64,000 nucleotides of DNA from Pyrenochaeta sp. MPI-SDFR-AT-0127 (taxonomy: Eukaryota > Ascomycota > Dothideomycetes > Pleosporales > Cucurbitariaceae). The notes under the pieces were generated by a model. It worked only from the letters and a program-made list of their open reading frames with translations. It ran no database searches and had not been told where the DNA came from. Shown piece after piece: positions 34,812 through 46,401 of this stretch. The position numbers and the translations under genes are program-made. The stretch covers positions 111,041-175,040 of the forward strand of contig JAGTJM010000069.1 in the NCBI GenBank assembly GCA_020747015.1, written 5' to 3'. How positions within the stretch are numbered: the stretch's first letter is position 1; each line of letters starts with the position of its first letter.

Positions 34812-35915
34812 ATGCGACCCTCCCTCCGCCCACCATGGCTCAAACAAACATCTCTCCTTCCATGGCTACCTCGAGCTGCTCCACAAACCCTCGTTCCACG
34901 CCGCATTGCGACAACTTCTGCTGCAAATTCGGCACCTGTTGACATTCCAAAGCTCATAATCACACCTGGATCAGTCCACCACAACTCTTTGCCGTCCTTC
35001 CTTGAGTATGCGCAGCGTACAAAGCTATCACCGGACAAGACGTACTATGTCGGCACGCACTACGAATATACGACAGCATTGTCGCTAATGCGCCTCGGTT
35101 TCTCGCTCCTCCGGGTCGGTCGGAAGCAAGATGCTGGCATCGACCTCATTGGACACTGGGTTCTCGCACCGCTACGGGAACCGCTACCAGTAATCATCCA
35201 ATGCAAGGCGCGCAAGATCTCTGTCAATCCGTCCCATGTCCGCGAGATGGAGGGCTCATTCCAGGGCATACCTGCAGACTGGAGGAATAAGGATGTGCTG
35301 GGACTGCTGGTTACAACAAAGAAAGCAACAAAGGGGGTGTTGGAAGCGCTTGGACAGAGCCGGTGGCCGATGGGCTTCGTTCTGGTTTCAAGAGAAGGAA
35401 CGGTCGAACAATTCCTGTGGAATCGTGCAGCATCAGAAAGAGGGCTGGAAGGTGTAGGCGTGACGGTGAGGCATACCCCGCTGGTGACTGAGGTCAAGGT
35501 GGGACAAGAAGAGGAAAAGCACAAGCCAAAAACATCATCGAAGCCGCAGGCCAAATCTAAGAATACCGGTACGAAAAAAGAAATCCAGCTGACGTGGATG
35601 GGATCCCCAATTTTTCCGGACCGAGATAATCTAGACCAGGAGACTGTAAAACTTATGAGTGTCGTTTCAGGGGATGAAGATGTCGGCAAGCCCGCCATGA
35701 AACGGAAAAGCTCGGCAATATTAGATAAGAGATCAGCTGTTGTCCATGTGCCTGGGCAGCGAGGACGACCAAAGGGCTCTAGGACCTTGCGATCTGCAAA
35801 AGCACCCTTTCCTCGTGGCGGTCAGATTCCCAAGAAACGGGCTGGGACGGTCGAAACGCGCGGGCGACCGAAAGGATCAAAGAACAAGCCCAAAGCCCCT
35901 GTGGACGCCGGGTGA
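34812..35915 (+). CDS. Rrg7/DUF2034-like mitochondrial nuclease-fold protein with AT-hooks
   Basis: Yeast Rrg7 is required for respiratory growth and is mitochondrial. The start chosen is the ATG at 34812, giving 367 residues and an Arg/Pro/Leu/Ser-rich, acid-poor N-terminus (to about residue 40) fit for import; the frame opens upstream without an ATG. The core (about residues 55-220) has KTYYVGTHYEYTTALSLMRLGF, then DAGIDLIGHW and VIIQCKAR, the D...QxK arrangement of PD-(D/E)XK restriction-endonuclease-like folds. The C-terminal third is a basic low-complexity tail carrying two AT-hook cores, RGRPKGSR (about 317-324) and RGRPKGSK (about 350-357), both preceding basic runs. A DNA-binding role, perhaps on mitochondrial DNA, is inferred; the tail is not part of the short yeast protein as I know it. 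Confidence 0.85.
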   Translation: MRPSLRPPWLKQTSLLPWLPRAAPQTLVPRRIATTSAANSAPVDIPKLIITPGSVHHNSLPSFLEYAQRTKLSPDKTYYVGTHYEYTTALSLMRLGFSLLRVGRKQDAGIDLIGHWVLAPLREPLPVIIQCKARKISVNPSHVREMEGSFQGIPADWRNKDVLGLLVTTKKATKGVLEALGQSRWPMGFVLVSREGTVEQFLWNRAASERGLEGVGVTVRHTPLVTEVKVGQEEEKHKPKTSSKPQAKSKNTGTKKEIQLTWMGSPIFPDRDNLDQETVKLMSVVSGDEDVGKPAMKRKSSAILDKRSAVVHVPGQRGRPKGSRTLRSAKAPFPRGGQIPKKRAGTVETRGRPKGSKNKPKAPVDAG

Positions 35916-36564
35916 AATGACTGGTTGACCGGTTCTACGAAACATCAATAACTCCAATTATGTGGTATCCAAATCCGAGACCTTGTCACTTGTGGCCAAG
36001 ACATGGACTCAATTCCATTCAGTAGCCCTATTGCCGTCTCACAGGACAAGAGGCTAGTGCTACCGACTCATCACATCCGCACCACACCCGCTTGCTTCTG
36101 CCAGCAGCGACGCTGGGTTCCAAGTGGAGCCAGCTCGAAGTATCATCTGAGCTGTGACTGCATGACTTCGATATGTGCAATAAAGGAAAAGAGGAAGTAA
36201 AACGGAAGGACAATGCATGAGAGAAATGGAGAAGAGAAGTGACGGACCCATGATAGTGCAGGCGGGAGAAATCTACGCATCTTATATGAGTTCGAATATT
36301 ATGGGATATTTCCAGAAACCACTCAGGCTACCGTATTTCAACGCGGTTTGCGCATCCAAATGCTCTAATGAAAGGTGCCACCTATGCAATGTGCATGCCC
36401 TAAAGTCATGTGGGATGTCTCATTGAACACACCTCCAAACCCGCCTCAAAAGCTATAACAATGACAAAGTAAATGGAGTTCATAATAATACAGCGAGCAA
36501 ACTACTGGTTCCACAAATTCGTCCGATCCGCAAATACACAACGCTCATCTTCACGTAGGTACCG
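35916..36564. other. Convergent intergenic region
   Basis: 650 bp between convergent genes, presumably the two 3' untranslated regions. Nothing else recognised. Confidence 0.45.
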
Positions 36565-38176
36565 CTAGTAGTCGAACCGCTCCGGTAATACGAGCGGTGC
36601 AACTAAGCTCCACGTGTAGATACCATAGCATACCCATGCGCTGATGATTTTTGCCCAACTAGCCCAATATGTCCTACCGACTGGGACAAAACTGCCCGAC
36701 ACATCCTTCTCATCGAAGTTGGTCGTGAGGAGAGTAGCGACCCATGTGGTACTGAGGAAGAAGATGATATGGAAAAGGGAATAGTTGTACTGTGTGGCGT
36801 TTCTCTCATCGTCGCGGGGGTTTTTCTTGTTCGAAGGCTCGTCATCGTCATCGTCGCTATCACTATCATCCAAGGCTGAAGCGGGAAGCGAACCAGACTC
36901 GACGGCGGCCCTAAGAGCAGCTTGGCGCATATCTCTCCGTGACTCAGGCTGCTGCGTGACGAGGCCATGCTCGTAGTCTTCGGTCCCAACCTGTGCGTAG
37001 CCGTTTCCATGCGGGTTGCCTTGGGAACCGAGAGCAAGACCGTACGTAGCGGCACGTGTGGTGGTGTACGCGACGGTGATAAAGGTAACGATTGCGCCAA
37101 TGACGATGGTAGCTTTGCGGGTGCCGCGAGCGCGGACGAGTGGGTTGCATTGGTGGTCGTCCGGTTCCATGGCCACTGCGGACATGGTGAGGTAGGTGCA
37201 GTAGATTGCCACAATGGCGGACTGGGCAAGGCCTGCGCGAGGGTTTACAGTTTGGACAGCGGGGTGAATAGAAACAACAGATGATGCCAGGAGCAGAAGC
37301 AGATTAATCTGTTCATGATTAGTGCTGCTGTGTGTATGAGCTGTTATCGAAGACTTACGGTAATGGCAGCTTGGTTCATGCCACATCCACTCCTTGCGAA
37401 GTAAATGTACATAACAATCGTCATAGCGAACGAGGCCAGGTACATGAACAGCGCTGAACCAACGAGAAGGCCAGTCCAGACCCTCGACTCAGTAACTTCG
37501 ATCTTCTCCTGGCAGTACTCGGCCCAGTTATGCGCCAGGTCCACCAATAGGATGAGCCCAATGAGCAAGAACAAGCAGGCGCCAATCATAGCGAAGTAGT
37601 TACCCCAGACGATGAAGAACGAGTTCGGAATGAAGAAGGTTAGGACTACCATCAAGATCCAGCCGATAACCTTGGGACCCCAGAATCCATTCTGTATGGG
37701 TGCGCGTCCGTCTTTCGAGGACCGTACTCCGATCAGCATAAGCGCCATGAGGACGTGGAAGAAGCCAAGGGCGAAGTTGATCCGTTGTACCGCGACATAT
37801 CCGTAACATTGTTCGCCGTGGCATTTGATGTCGACATAGTCAAGGGTGAGATGCGACAGCTTCTTCATGGCCCAGTCCGTGAGCATGATCCATGAGACAA
37901 TCGAGTTGATGAGCAGAATGAGCGCGTAGGCGATACGAGTGGCAATACTACATTCTGGTCAGTAACAGGAATTAAGATTGTATGTGAAAGCTCACCTGTT
38001 CCCACACTTTCCGCCGCATGAGCCGAACACAGCGCTACAAGTGGCCGCTCCACAGCAGGAGGCGGCAATACTCCAGACCTGGGCGTGTTAGCCGGCGCGC
38101 AATCGCGAGAGAATGATAGACTCACTGTGCTCATAGCGGGCATCGCCAGCAACGGGAGCGATAGTAATGCGCCCAT
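36565..38176 (-). CDS. TMS1: Tms1/SERINC family membrane protein
   Basis: Polytopic membrane protein of the SERINC/TDE1 family, studied for serine-derived lipid and phospholipid handling, located on vacuolar or plasma membranes. Four exons: 38126-38176, 37996-38078, 37359-37947 and 36565-37308; introns of 47, 48 and 50 nt with gtgagt, gtgagc and gtaagt donors, all phases consistent; 488 residues. Marks seen: the short hydrophobic N-terminus, the Cys-rich segment (SCCGAATC..FGSCGGKC), then about ten hydrophobic helices with LTDWAMKKL, the conserved WGPKVIGWILMVV, AHNWAEYC and the end WSLVAPLVLP. A cytosolic loop carries a strongly acidic run (DDSDSDDDDDEPS). The gene is divergent from the MFS transporter with a 404-bp gap. 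Confidence 0.93.
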
Positions 38177-38580
38177 GGTTGTGGTATCGTGAGTGTGGTG
38201 GTGTTGAGGAGCGACTGTGGAGAGGCACGAGGTTGAAGCCTGTGACGTTCACTTGCGCCGGGTGCGCCTTCCCGCCGGGGCCATGTCTTGGCCATCTTAT
38301 CTCCGATGAGCTGTCAACCATGCCCCAGGGACATACCACCATCTCAGAAGTATTGGCGTATTGCTCGTGATTGTGCCTGTATCTTGTGATCTGTTGATGC
38401 CGTAGACATATTCTCTTCCTGTTTCCCGCGCATCCTCGTCCTGTCGTATACGCGGCTTCTCCTATCCTCGGCTTAAAAAGTCCCGATATCACTCCCAGTC
38501 CGTTGCGATTGCGCAACCTCAACAGCTTGTCTACTCGATGATTCAGACGTTGCGATAACGTCGTATTTTCTCTGGCCATC
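38177..38580. promoter_or_regulatory. Shared divergent promoter region, TMS1 / MCH1-like
   Basis: 404 bp between opposite start codons; must hold both promoters. No defined box recognised. Confidence 0.55.
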
Positions 38581-40447
38581 ATGGTCGTCGAGGATAGCAC
38601 CACTACGCACAAGAAGACACGGATCATATCCGTTGTCGCTGCGACTGCAATCGCGCTTGCTTGTGGCACAAATGTAAGTGTTGGCCGCCTCGGGGAGAGT
38701 AACTACTAACAAACCTCAGTATGCCTACTCAGCATGGGCACCACAGTTTGCCGATAAGCTCCAGTTATCAGCTACCCAAAGCAATGTCGTCGTACGCTTG
38801 TCTCATCTCATCGCACATACACTAGGATCTCACATCGCTAGGGAACTGCCGCAAATCTGGGCATGTATGCTTCTGGCATACCTATGGGAATCATAACGGA
38901 TAGGAAGAGCCCGCGCCTAGCAGCCGTGATTGGCATGTTCGCTCTCTTCGCTGGATACTATCCTATTAAGCTTGGTATATCTCACACAACTGGCTGATGG
39001 GACGAGGGCTGACTTGAATCAGCATATGATGGAGGTCCTGGCTACATGAGCATGGCCCTAATATCTTTCTGTTCATTTTTGAGCGGTGTCGGCAGCTGTG
39101 CTGCATTTCAGGCCGCTTTGAAGACGGGTACGTCTCGCACTCATTATATATTACACCTACTGACTGTAGCAGCGACTTTGAACTGGCCAACTCACCGTGG
39201 ATCGGCGACGGCCTGCCCTTTGGCCGCATTTGGATTGAGTGCCTTCTTTTACACTCTTATCGCCGGCATTGCGTTTCCAGGTAACACATCTGGCTTGCTT
39301 ATGATGCTATCGTTAGCGACTTCGCTTCTCGTCCTTGTTTCAATACCATTTCTCATCGTAGTCGACCACAAAGCTGGTACCGGCTACGCAGTCCTTCCCA
39401 CTAGCGAGCGTAATCGGAGAGACTCCAATCTACTCCACCGAACGAAATCCAATGGTAGCAAATACAGCTCGTCCATTGTTCCGCAACCAGAGATCAGTAA
39501 GTCCTACCTTTCTTATTCACCTCTCTTGCCCCCCCTTCAGCTACCAACCGCTTTCAGCAGGTGAAGAAGAGCAAGACGGCCCATCTACTGAAACCTCGTC
39601 CCTTCTATCCGGACCTGGAGATATTGTTGATGACGACAACGATGACGACGCTGCAAGCAAGAAGTCAACTCACTCTTGCATAGATATCACTGGACTGGCC
39701 TTGCTCAAGAAGCCCGAATTTTGGCAGCTTTGGGTTCTTATGGGATTGTTGACTGGGGTTGGTTTGATGACTATCAAGTAAGTGATTCAAGACACTCTTG
39801 GATTTACAGTAATTAACAGATGTAGCAATATCGGCCATGACGTCCAAGCTTTATGGAACCATTTCGATAGTTCAGCAAGTAAAGACTTCGTAGCGCATCG
39901 TCAGTTGTGGCATGTCTCCATCATCTCCATCTGTTCATTTCTTGGACGTCTTTCTTCTGGTATCGGTTCCGATATCATCGTCAAGAAATTACACCACTCG
40001 CGCTTTTGGTGCGCCGCGATATCAGCTACTATTTTTGCGTTCGGTCAGCTCGCCGCTATCCGTATCGAGAATCCCAACTTTCTGTGGGTCGTCTCAGGAC
40101 TATCTGGTCTCGCCTATGGCGTCTTATTCGGTGTCTTCCCCGCGCTTGTCGTTGATGCTTTCGGCCCAGATGGATTCGCTGTAAATTGGGGTTTCATGAC
40201 TATTGCTCCAGTGGTCAGTGGCAATATCTACAACCTCTTTTACGGAGTCGTATACGATTCCAACTCCGTTGTAGAACCTGATGGTCAACGTGGTTGCGAG
40301 CAAGGCCTGAAGTGCTACCGAACGGCATACTACGTTACGCTAGTGTCTAGTATATTAGGCATCTTTGCGTGTTTCTGGGGAATCCACGGAGAACAATTAC
40401 GAAAGAGGAGAGAGCTGGAAGAACATGAAGGTCACCGTGATGCTTGA
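38581..40447 (+). CDS. Mch1-like major facilitator transporter
   Basis: MFS transporter of the nodulin-like/Mch1 group (monocarboxylate transporter homologue; vacuolar membrane in yeast, substrate unproven). Seven exons: 38581-38673, 38720-38791, 38842-38974, 39023-39127, 39170-39496, 39558-39777 and 39820-40447; the six introns are 42-61 nt, all GT-AG, and all phases agree, giving 525 residues. Seen: first helix ending in GTN-YAYSAWAPQFA, then GTAANLGMYASGIPMG, the ITDRKSPR loop (motif A-like), GPGYMSM, FQAALKT; a polar central loop of about 100 residues rich in Ser/Asp; and the second half with SIISICSFLGRLSSGIGSD and FGPDGFAVNWGFM. The small exons would not be detected from open frames alone. 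Confidence 0.9.
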
Positions 40448-40908
40448 ACATCAAGACGTCATTCAGATATTGGGAACTATAGAATTTCTAGATCTAGATT
40501 GGATGCGACTTCCAGGCACTCGGATAGCTCAATTAGTAGTTTCGATTAACTTCGCATGATTCACCGTGCTCTCCATTCATTGATACGCGTTCTTAGCCAC
40601 ATTTGAAGCAACAACGACGATCAGTAGACTACCTGGCGACAACAATAACTTGAACAGACTATCACCTTCGCGATATTAGTAGTTTAATCGGGGTTTGAAG
40701 CACCTTAGTAGTCATTACGTATCCTCACAGCTGAGAACTCCCTTTGTGCTGCGCAATGATCTTAGTCACAGTCAATTGGTAGGGTGTTATAATCGAACAA
40801 CTTGGTGTCGCAAGCTCATTGAAGTCTAATACATTAACTATAGCTACCCTTCTATGTCTAATGGTTACTGAACTTTCATACATATCATACAAGTGCTAGA
40901 ATGCATTT
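40448..40908. other. Convergent intergenic region
   Basis: 460 bp between convergent genes, AT-rich near 40820-40880. Nothing else recognised. Confidence 0.45.
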
Positions 40909-43564
40909 CTAACCACACAGATCACTCTGGGAGTTTGGCGTACACGGGCCTGTCCAAACGGTAGTAGTTTTCTGGAAAGCACTCTTCCGTAGAGGATTCG
41001 CGGCCGTCTTGAGAACGTGTGGTGTCTTTTTCTCCCATGTTGTGCCGGCAGGGCAGTAGTCCTGACCTTGCCTGATTGGCACACACCGTTTGACAGACGT
41101 CGGTAGGCCGCCAGCCTTGCAGCTTTTCAGAACAACATCTTTACACTCTGATCCCGTGTCACAGCCATTTGTACACAGAGTAATGCGACCACTCCTAGCT
41201 GCTTGGCCTGCGGCTTGAAGACCACCGCTCAAGTCGAGGCCGTCGCCGATAAGGAACTCGTCCGGCTCACCAAAGTCGAAGTTGAGAGTAGAAGGCGTTG
41301 AAAGCAATGGTTCTGGGGCAGGCTTTGACGAGTTCTTGTATCCGGTTGACCCTTCAACACAGAGAGCATTGTCGTCAAAAGAAGCGGATACAGCATCGCG
41401 CCAAAGCCGAGACATGTTGTATACATTGTCGAGTGTGTAGAAGATACGGCAGTCGGCTGCTTCATACTTGAATTGTAGGGGAACAGTGTCGTTGGGCCGA
41501 ATCTGATCGCGAAGATTGACACCGAAAACAGTCGTGAAGACGCCCGAATCACGGTACCCCTCATCGTTGAGCTGGGGTACAGTGGCCAGGACTGCATCAT
41601 CGACGTCCAGTAAACTCAGTTGCCTGATGTGATAGTCTAGGCCGTCTGCGGAGTATAGAGCTGCACCCCGGTTGCCACCAACGGCTTGCATGGGGCCTGT
41701 GGAAGGAGCTCCACCGGCAGTGATTGTTTTGACGCCGACCTGAGTGAACATTTCGACTAGAAGTGCGCAAGTTGAAGAGCACGCGCCATCTGTGAGCTAC
41801 AATCGTTAGCTTAGCTTCCTATCAATCGAGAAATAAGTATCCTTACAAGGACAATGTTCTCAGCATCAAAAGGCCGGGGAACGCCATCCGCTGGACTCTC
41901 CGGTGTGTATCCCCATGGAATCCAGCCCTCGAACAGGGCAGCATCGAAAATGTAGCTTGATAGGTTATAGCGCTCCTGATGGTAGTAATTAGTATGTGTT
42001 TTTTTCAACAGGATAAAGAACATACTGTAAGAGAGAACAAATCATCGTTTTCTTGGAGAGGTCCGGAGTATTCTGCCCAACTGGTGAAATTCTGACCCGT
42101 AGCAGCGTTCAACCGCGACGTGATGACCCACTCATCGGCCACAAAGTTTTCATATCGAGGATCATCCGCGGGGATATTGTCGAAGTATGCTGTGTACCCT
42201 TCTCCAAGCGTATTACCAAGTTGATGATTGCGACGTCGACTGCCCGCGAACGGATCAATATCCGGAAAGAACCTCTTGAAAGTGCTAAAAGCAAGTTCCA
42301 CGGTGCCTCCTGTATTCTGTTGCAAATCTATTACGACCCTGGTTATATTTGCCTCTGTGGCATTGCTGATGAAATAGGAGACGGCAGCTGAGAAATTGCC
42401 GATAGAATATCCAGTTTGACCAAAGGTAGGAAGGCTGAGAACGGCTGCGTTTACGTCTCGTAAAAAGTACCCAGATACAACACCATCCTCTACTACTGCA
42501 AGGCCGTCTTGGGCGACATCAGGGTCAGGGTAGGCCCCGTAACTGATTTCACTCCACGAGTTCACCGCTGGAGCAGCTTCCTCGGGTACAGAAGATTCAT
42601 TAATCGCATATGCTGGATTGTAGAAACCAGCGCTCTCGTTGTACGAAGCTGGAAGAAGGCCCAACACGAAATAGTTGTAGAAATCTCCACCGGTGGTGAG
42701 CGGCCCAGTTGCGTAAGGCTCGTTGTACAGTGCCAGCCAATAATCGAGATAGTCCGTTCCGTTTTCGACAACGACCTTAATTTCATCTCCAGGGAAGAAG
42801 TTGATGTAGCCATCCCAAATACTGCGCTCGCCTCTGATGTCCAATCCGGGCATGGTGAAGAGTTGGTTCCAATCGGCATGAGCTTCAACGCCACCAAAGG
42901 AGTTGAGGCTCGCAACTTTTGTCAGATACTCTATCGCATCTTGATCATTGATAGTCTTGATGGGTGATGGGGTCCAGCTTTCATTCCGACTTTTGATGAC
43001 ATCAGCGGTAATGTAGACCTTCGGAAGGCTTTTGCCGTCTGAAGATGCGGCAGTAATGGAGAATGGTGCAAGAAATGAGAAGGCTGCAGTAATTCCTGCA
43101 GTAAGATAGAGATGAGCATCGTGAGTTGAGTAGAGAAGATGCTGCAGGTCTATCTCAAATTGATATTGGTTCTGGTAGACGCCTGTTGTTACATTATTCT
43201 TAATACTCTGTAATCCTGCGAGAACATCCACAGCGGGCTGCTGATATCCTGGAGGAGGATTTTTAATGTATGCTAAAGTACTCTGAAATTGCAGCGTGGT
43301 ATTGACATAGTCGACGAAACGGGTAGCGACAGCAGGATTGAAGGGTACGCTGGTCAAGCAGTCGTAGGCATCTGTGGCGTAGAAATAGGCGAAACCTTCG
43401 TTGACGGAATCTATGATGTCTCCACAGGCGGTTGACTGTGGTTCAGGTGATTCCTGACGCACGCGTACTGCTTTTGGCCGTACGACTGGCGTTGGACTTG
43501 AAAGTGCGCCAGCTAGAAGCAAACACCAAAGAGAGGCTGCAGGGACGGAAACTGGTGAGCGCAT
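40909..43564 (-). CDS. Secreted CPAF-like peptidase S41 family protein
   Basis: Large secreted serine-peptidase-like protein of the S41 group with a CPAF-like layout; a related fungal gene, ustP, lies in the ustiloxin cluster. Exons 42026-43564, 41847-41975 and 40909-41796, introns of 50 nt each (gtatgt and gtaagg donors), phases consistent, 851 residues. N-terminal signal peptide (hydrophobic LWCLLLAGALSS). A Cys-containing N-domain (CGDIID..YDCL) and many N-glycosylation sequons follow. The central VVIDLQQNTGG matches the S41 strand before the active site, and exon 3 begins LTDGACSSTCALL (residues 557-569), where the candidate nucleophile Ser lies. The C-terminal tail is Cys-rich (LCTNGCDTGSECKD..CKAGG..CVPIRQGQDYC). 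Whether it is proteolytically active is not provable by eye. It lies head-to-head with the NACHT gene. Confidence 0.85.
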
Positions 43565-44320
43565 CTTGCTGGTCGGAAAAGCGAAGGAGAGACAACGGCG
43601 CGGTGGAGATCAACAAAGGAGCGTGTTCAGACCTTTTCTTTCACTGAGGCCTCCCATCGCTTTCTTCTGCGCAGGACTCATTTCAATATCATGGAAAATA
43701 ACACAAGCGCTTAGGCTACCAGACATGGGATGAAAAGCCACGACCCAGGAGTACTTGCCCTATCGAAATTAGGCTGGGGGCGGAAACTGCGGACGGGAGA
43801 GTCCGACGCATGACAACGACTTCTGCAATGGAGCGGGTAAGAAGTAGGCACCTAATTTATTGGTTGGTGTAGCAGCTCTATGCTACAAAAGGCAAAGGCT
43901 ACTTCATAATTGGACAGGTCGTACCGTTCGACACCGGTGAGAAGTGGCAGTGTTGGACGATGCTGACACAAACCAGCCAATGATCTAAAAATGGGGTTTA
44001 AGGCTTCAGCGGTCTCGGGTGCCAAGCCATGCAAATTACTGATGATTCTTTTAGGCAAATGCTGCACCCCAGTGCATCTTCTTGCCTTGTTCTTGTCCAG
44101 ATCTCGGCTAACGAAGGATTTTTTACCCCCAACGTGGAGTCCACTTTCGATGCACGAGCCAATATGGCTGCCTATCACGCTGTCTCCTGCTATGCGGCTT
44201 AGCTAAGCGACAGGGGTTAAGTCGCCGGTTGACCCTTGTATGCATCCGTATGATATCCCATTTGTGTTAGGCAAGGCTACACACACTCTCTCATTTACAG
44301 CAACTGGCCAGGTCGTGAAC
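43565..44320. other. Divergent intergenic region
   Basis: 756 bp between the S41 peptidase and the NACHT gene start codons, expected to hold both promoters. A second in-frame ATG for the NACHT gene lies at 44240, and a tttacag acceptor-like site at 44291-44300, so a leader intron is possible. Confidence 0.45.
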
Positions 44321-46240
44321 ATGGCTCTCACGGACGTTGATCGCACCAACATGATGTTCTATGGTGAAGAAGAGTACAATCCCGAAGAACAAGCCGACCC
44401 ATTTTCCCAGTTGACCACTGCACATCCCGCGCTTGGAGAATCACTCGATATAGCACCTAATATTTACGAATCGCTTTTTGATGATGTCTTTGATAGCGAG
44501 ATTTTCAATCGTTGGGTTCAACACAAAACTTCGTGGCAACTCCACTGTTTAGGCGGGCCTGGCGCAGGAAAGGTATGGGAAGCCTTGTCTGCATGAGCCC
44601 CATCTGTCACGCTGTTAACAACAATAGACGACCTTCGCTACCTTGGCAGCCAAGCGTGTCCACAAAAAATATGCACAGTCACTTGATATCACGCCCTACG
44701 TTGCTGCAGTCTTTATTCACGATGGCATCATCGAGAACGAACTTGCTTTTCTTGAAGACTTCCTGGACAATGTTTATAACCAGTTGACGCCCTTGGGACT
44801 TCTGGTACGCCAAGCAACGTCGAAAAGCTACGTAAAGTATTCCAATGCGAAGTACTCTGGCAAGCGAACATCTATACGGGTCGACCTTATCGCACGGGCA
44901 CTCCGGCAAAGAGTAATAGAAATAATAGAAACTGGTCGTGCATTCCTGGTGGTAGACAATATTGACCAATGCAGTCCCTCTTTGCAAGAACTACTGGAGC
45001 GTGAGCTGTCCAAATTGCAGATTGAAGGTTTCAGCATCATGATCACTTTGCGGCTGCCGAAACACGAGAAGCTAGAAGACCTGTGGTGTGACTTCCACGA
45101 ACCCGGCCAACTAGAAGATAGCTTGCAATTTTATTGGCGATGTATGAGCTGTGAAGATCACTACATGTGTGAAGCTTGTGCTAGTCAAGATAAAGTTTGC
45201 ATCAGATGGTACGTTCCTGGATTTCTGAAGCAAATAATAAGCTTTTCGCCCGCTTTTCTGCCTCAGTGCCTACACGAGTATCAGCTAACATAGTTGCTCA
45301 CAGCGGTGCTGATACTGATTGGGCGGAGCCGCAACACCTTAACATGTCCATCAATAGTATCCATGAAAATTCAATGAAAGATTTTATTGCTTGGGACCTG
45401 GAAAGAGAACATGGAGATCTTGGTCTTGGGACTCTTATCTCACGAAAGCCCCCGCTTTCGTCGTTTGGCATTGCCTTTCGAAAAGCCAAGCCTGGAGCTT
45501 CCGGTCATGAGTGGGTGCAAGAGGTTTTCGAAAGCGTCAATGGAAGCGTCGTGCAGACCAAGCTTGCGCTCGACAGGATTCACAGTTCGACATCGCCCAA
45601 CATGGTCGATTTCAACACAACTCGCATACCAACAAATGTCCAGTCACTCTTCAACGAAGCATTGAAGCAAATAGAAGAGCAACCGGTGAGTCAACGTGAG
45701 CTAGCTCTCAAGAGTATAGCTGCTGTGGGCAAAACCGAAGACATGGATTTTGGCATTCCCTTGTCACGTCTTGCGAGTCTTCTCAAAGAGCGCCCCTCAA
45801 TCTCAACCTCAACCCGCATTCCTCCTCGTAGTGCCGAAGATATCCTTAACGCAGCCAACGGATATCTCAGACTCATGGCACCAAGATATGATGGAGGAGA
45901 ATACGCCATAGCCGCCTTCAACATACTCTTCTATATGTATGTCTTGAACGACTACAATGACGAGTTGATTATGGCCAATTCTCAACTACGCACCTCAAAT
46001 ATTCCCCGATCTTTTACTCGCGTCCTCCCAAAAGATAATACTGGGGAACCTGCGCCGTCGTGGGAGGACATCTTGGGAGATCTCAAGAGGTTTCAATCAC
46101 CGAAGCTTTCGGCCATGTCCGCTCGAAAATCACCGCCAATCAGGCGTGAATCGTCGGGTCCATTTCGAAGTCACACTTTCATTAGTCCGGGCACTTCCAG
46201 GGTTTCTTCACCACCTACAGGCTTGGGCTTGGGTTTTTGA
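44321..46240 (+). CDS. NACHT-like P-loop ATPase with inserted ZZ-like zinc finger (NLR-type)
   Basis: Exons 44321-44572, 44628-45208 and 45304-46240, introns of 55 and 95 nt, phases consistent, 589 residues. P-loop GGPGAGK|TT (residues 78-86, split by intron 1), preceded by CLGG as in NACHT proteins with nephrocystin-like N-termini. Walker B-like FLVVDNID is at 190-197 and a sensor strand SIMITLR at 219-225. A cysteine module inserts after the ATPase core: Cys 256, 259, 265, 268, 275 and 278 as three CxxC pairs in a ZZ-like context (YWRCMSC..HYMCEAC); intron 2 splits the last Cys codon. Downstream, EALKQIEEQP..LALKSIAAV resembles the winged-helix part of fungal NACHT proteins. The tail is Ser/Arg-rich, with no WD, ankyrin or TPR repeats. 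Such ATPases act in fungal immunity-like and incompatibility responses; role here is inferred. Confidence 0.82.
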
Positions 46241-46401
46241 TACAGTCTCAAACGAAACATCTTCCATTTGATTGTTTTGAGGCATCGAAGATGGCTCAAT
46301 TGCGATCCTCGACAACAGATCGGATGAGAATGCGTTAGTTAACTACAAGAATCGACGCGAGCATGCAAGGTACCGCGAAGCAGTACTTTCAAACCAGCTC
46401 C
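46241..46401. other. 161-bp convergent spacer between NACHT and HET genes
   Basis: The two stop codons face each other across 161 bp, so the 3' untranslated regions almost certainly overlap. Confidence 0.6.
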
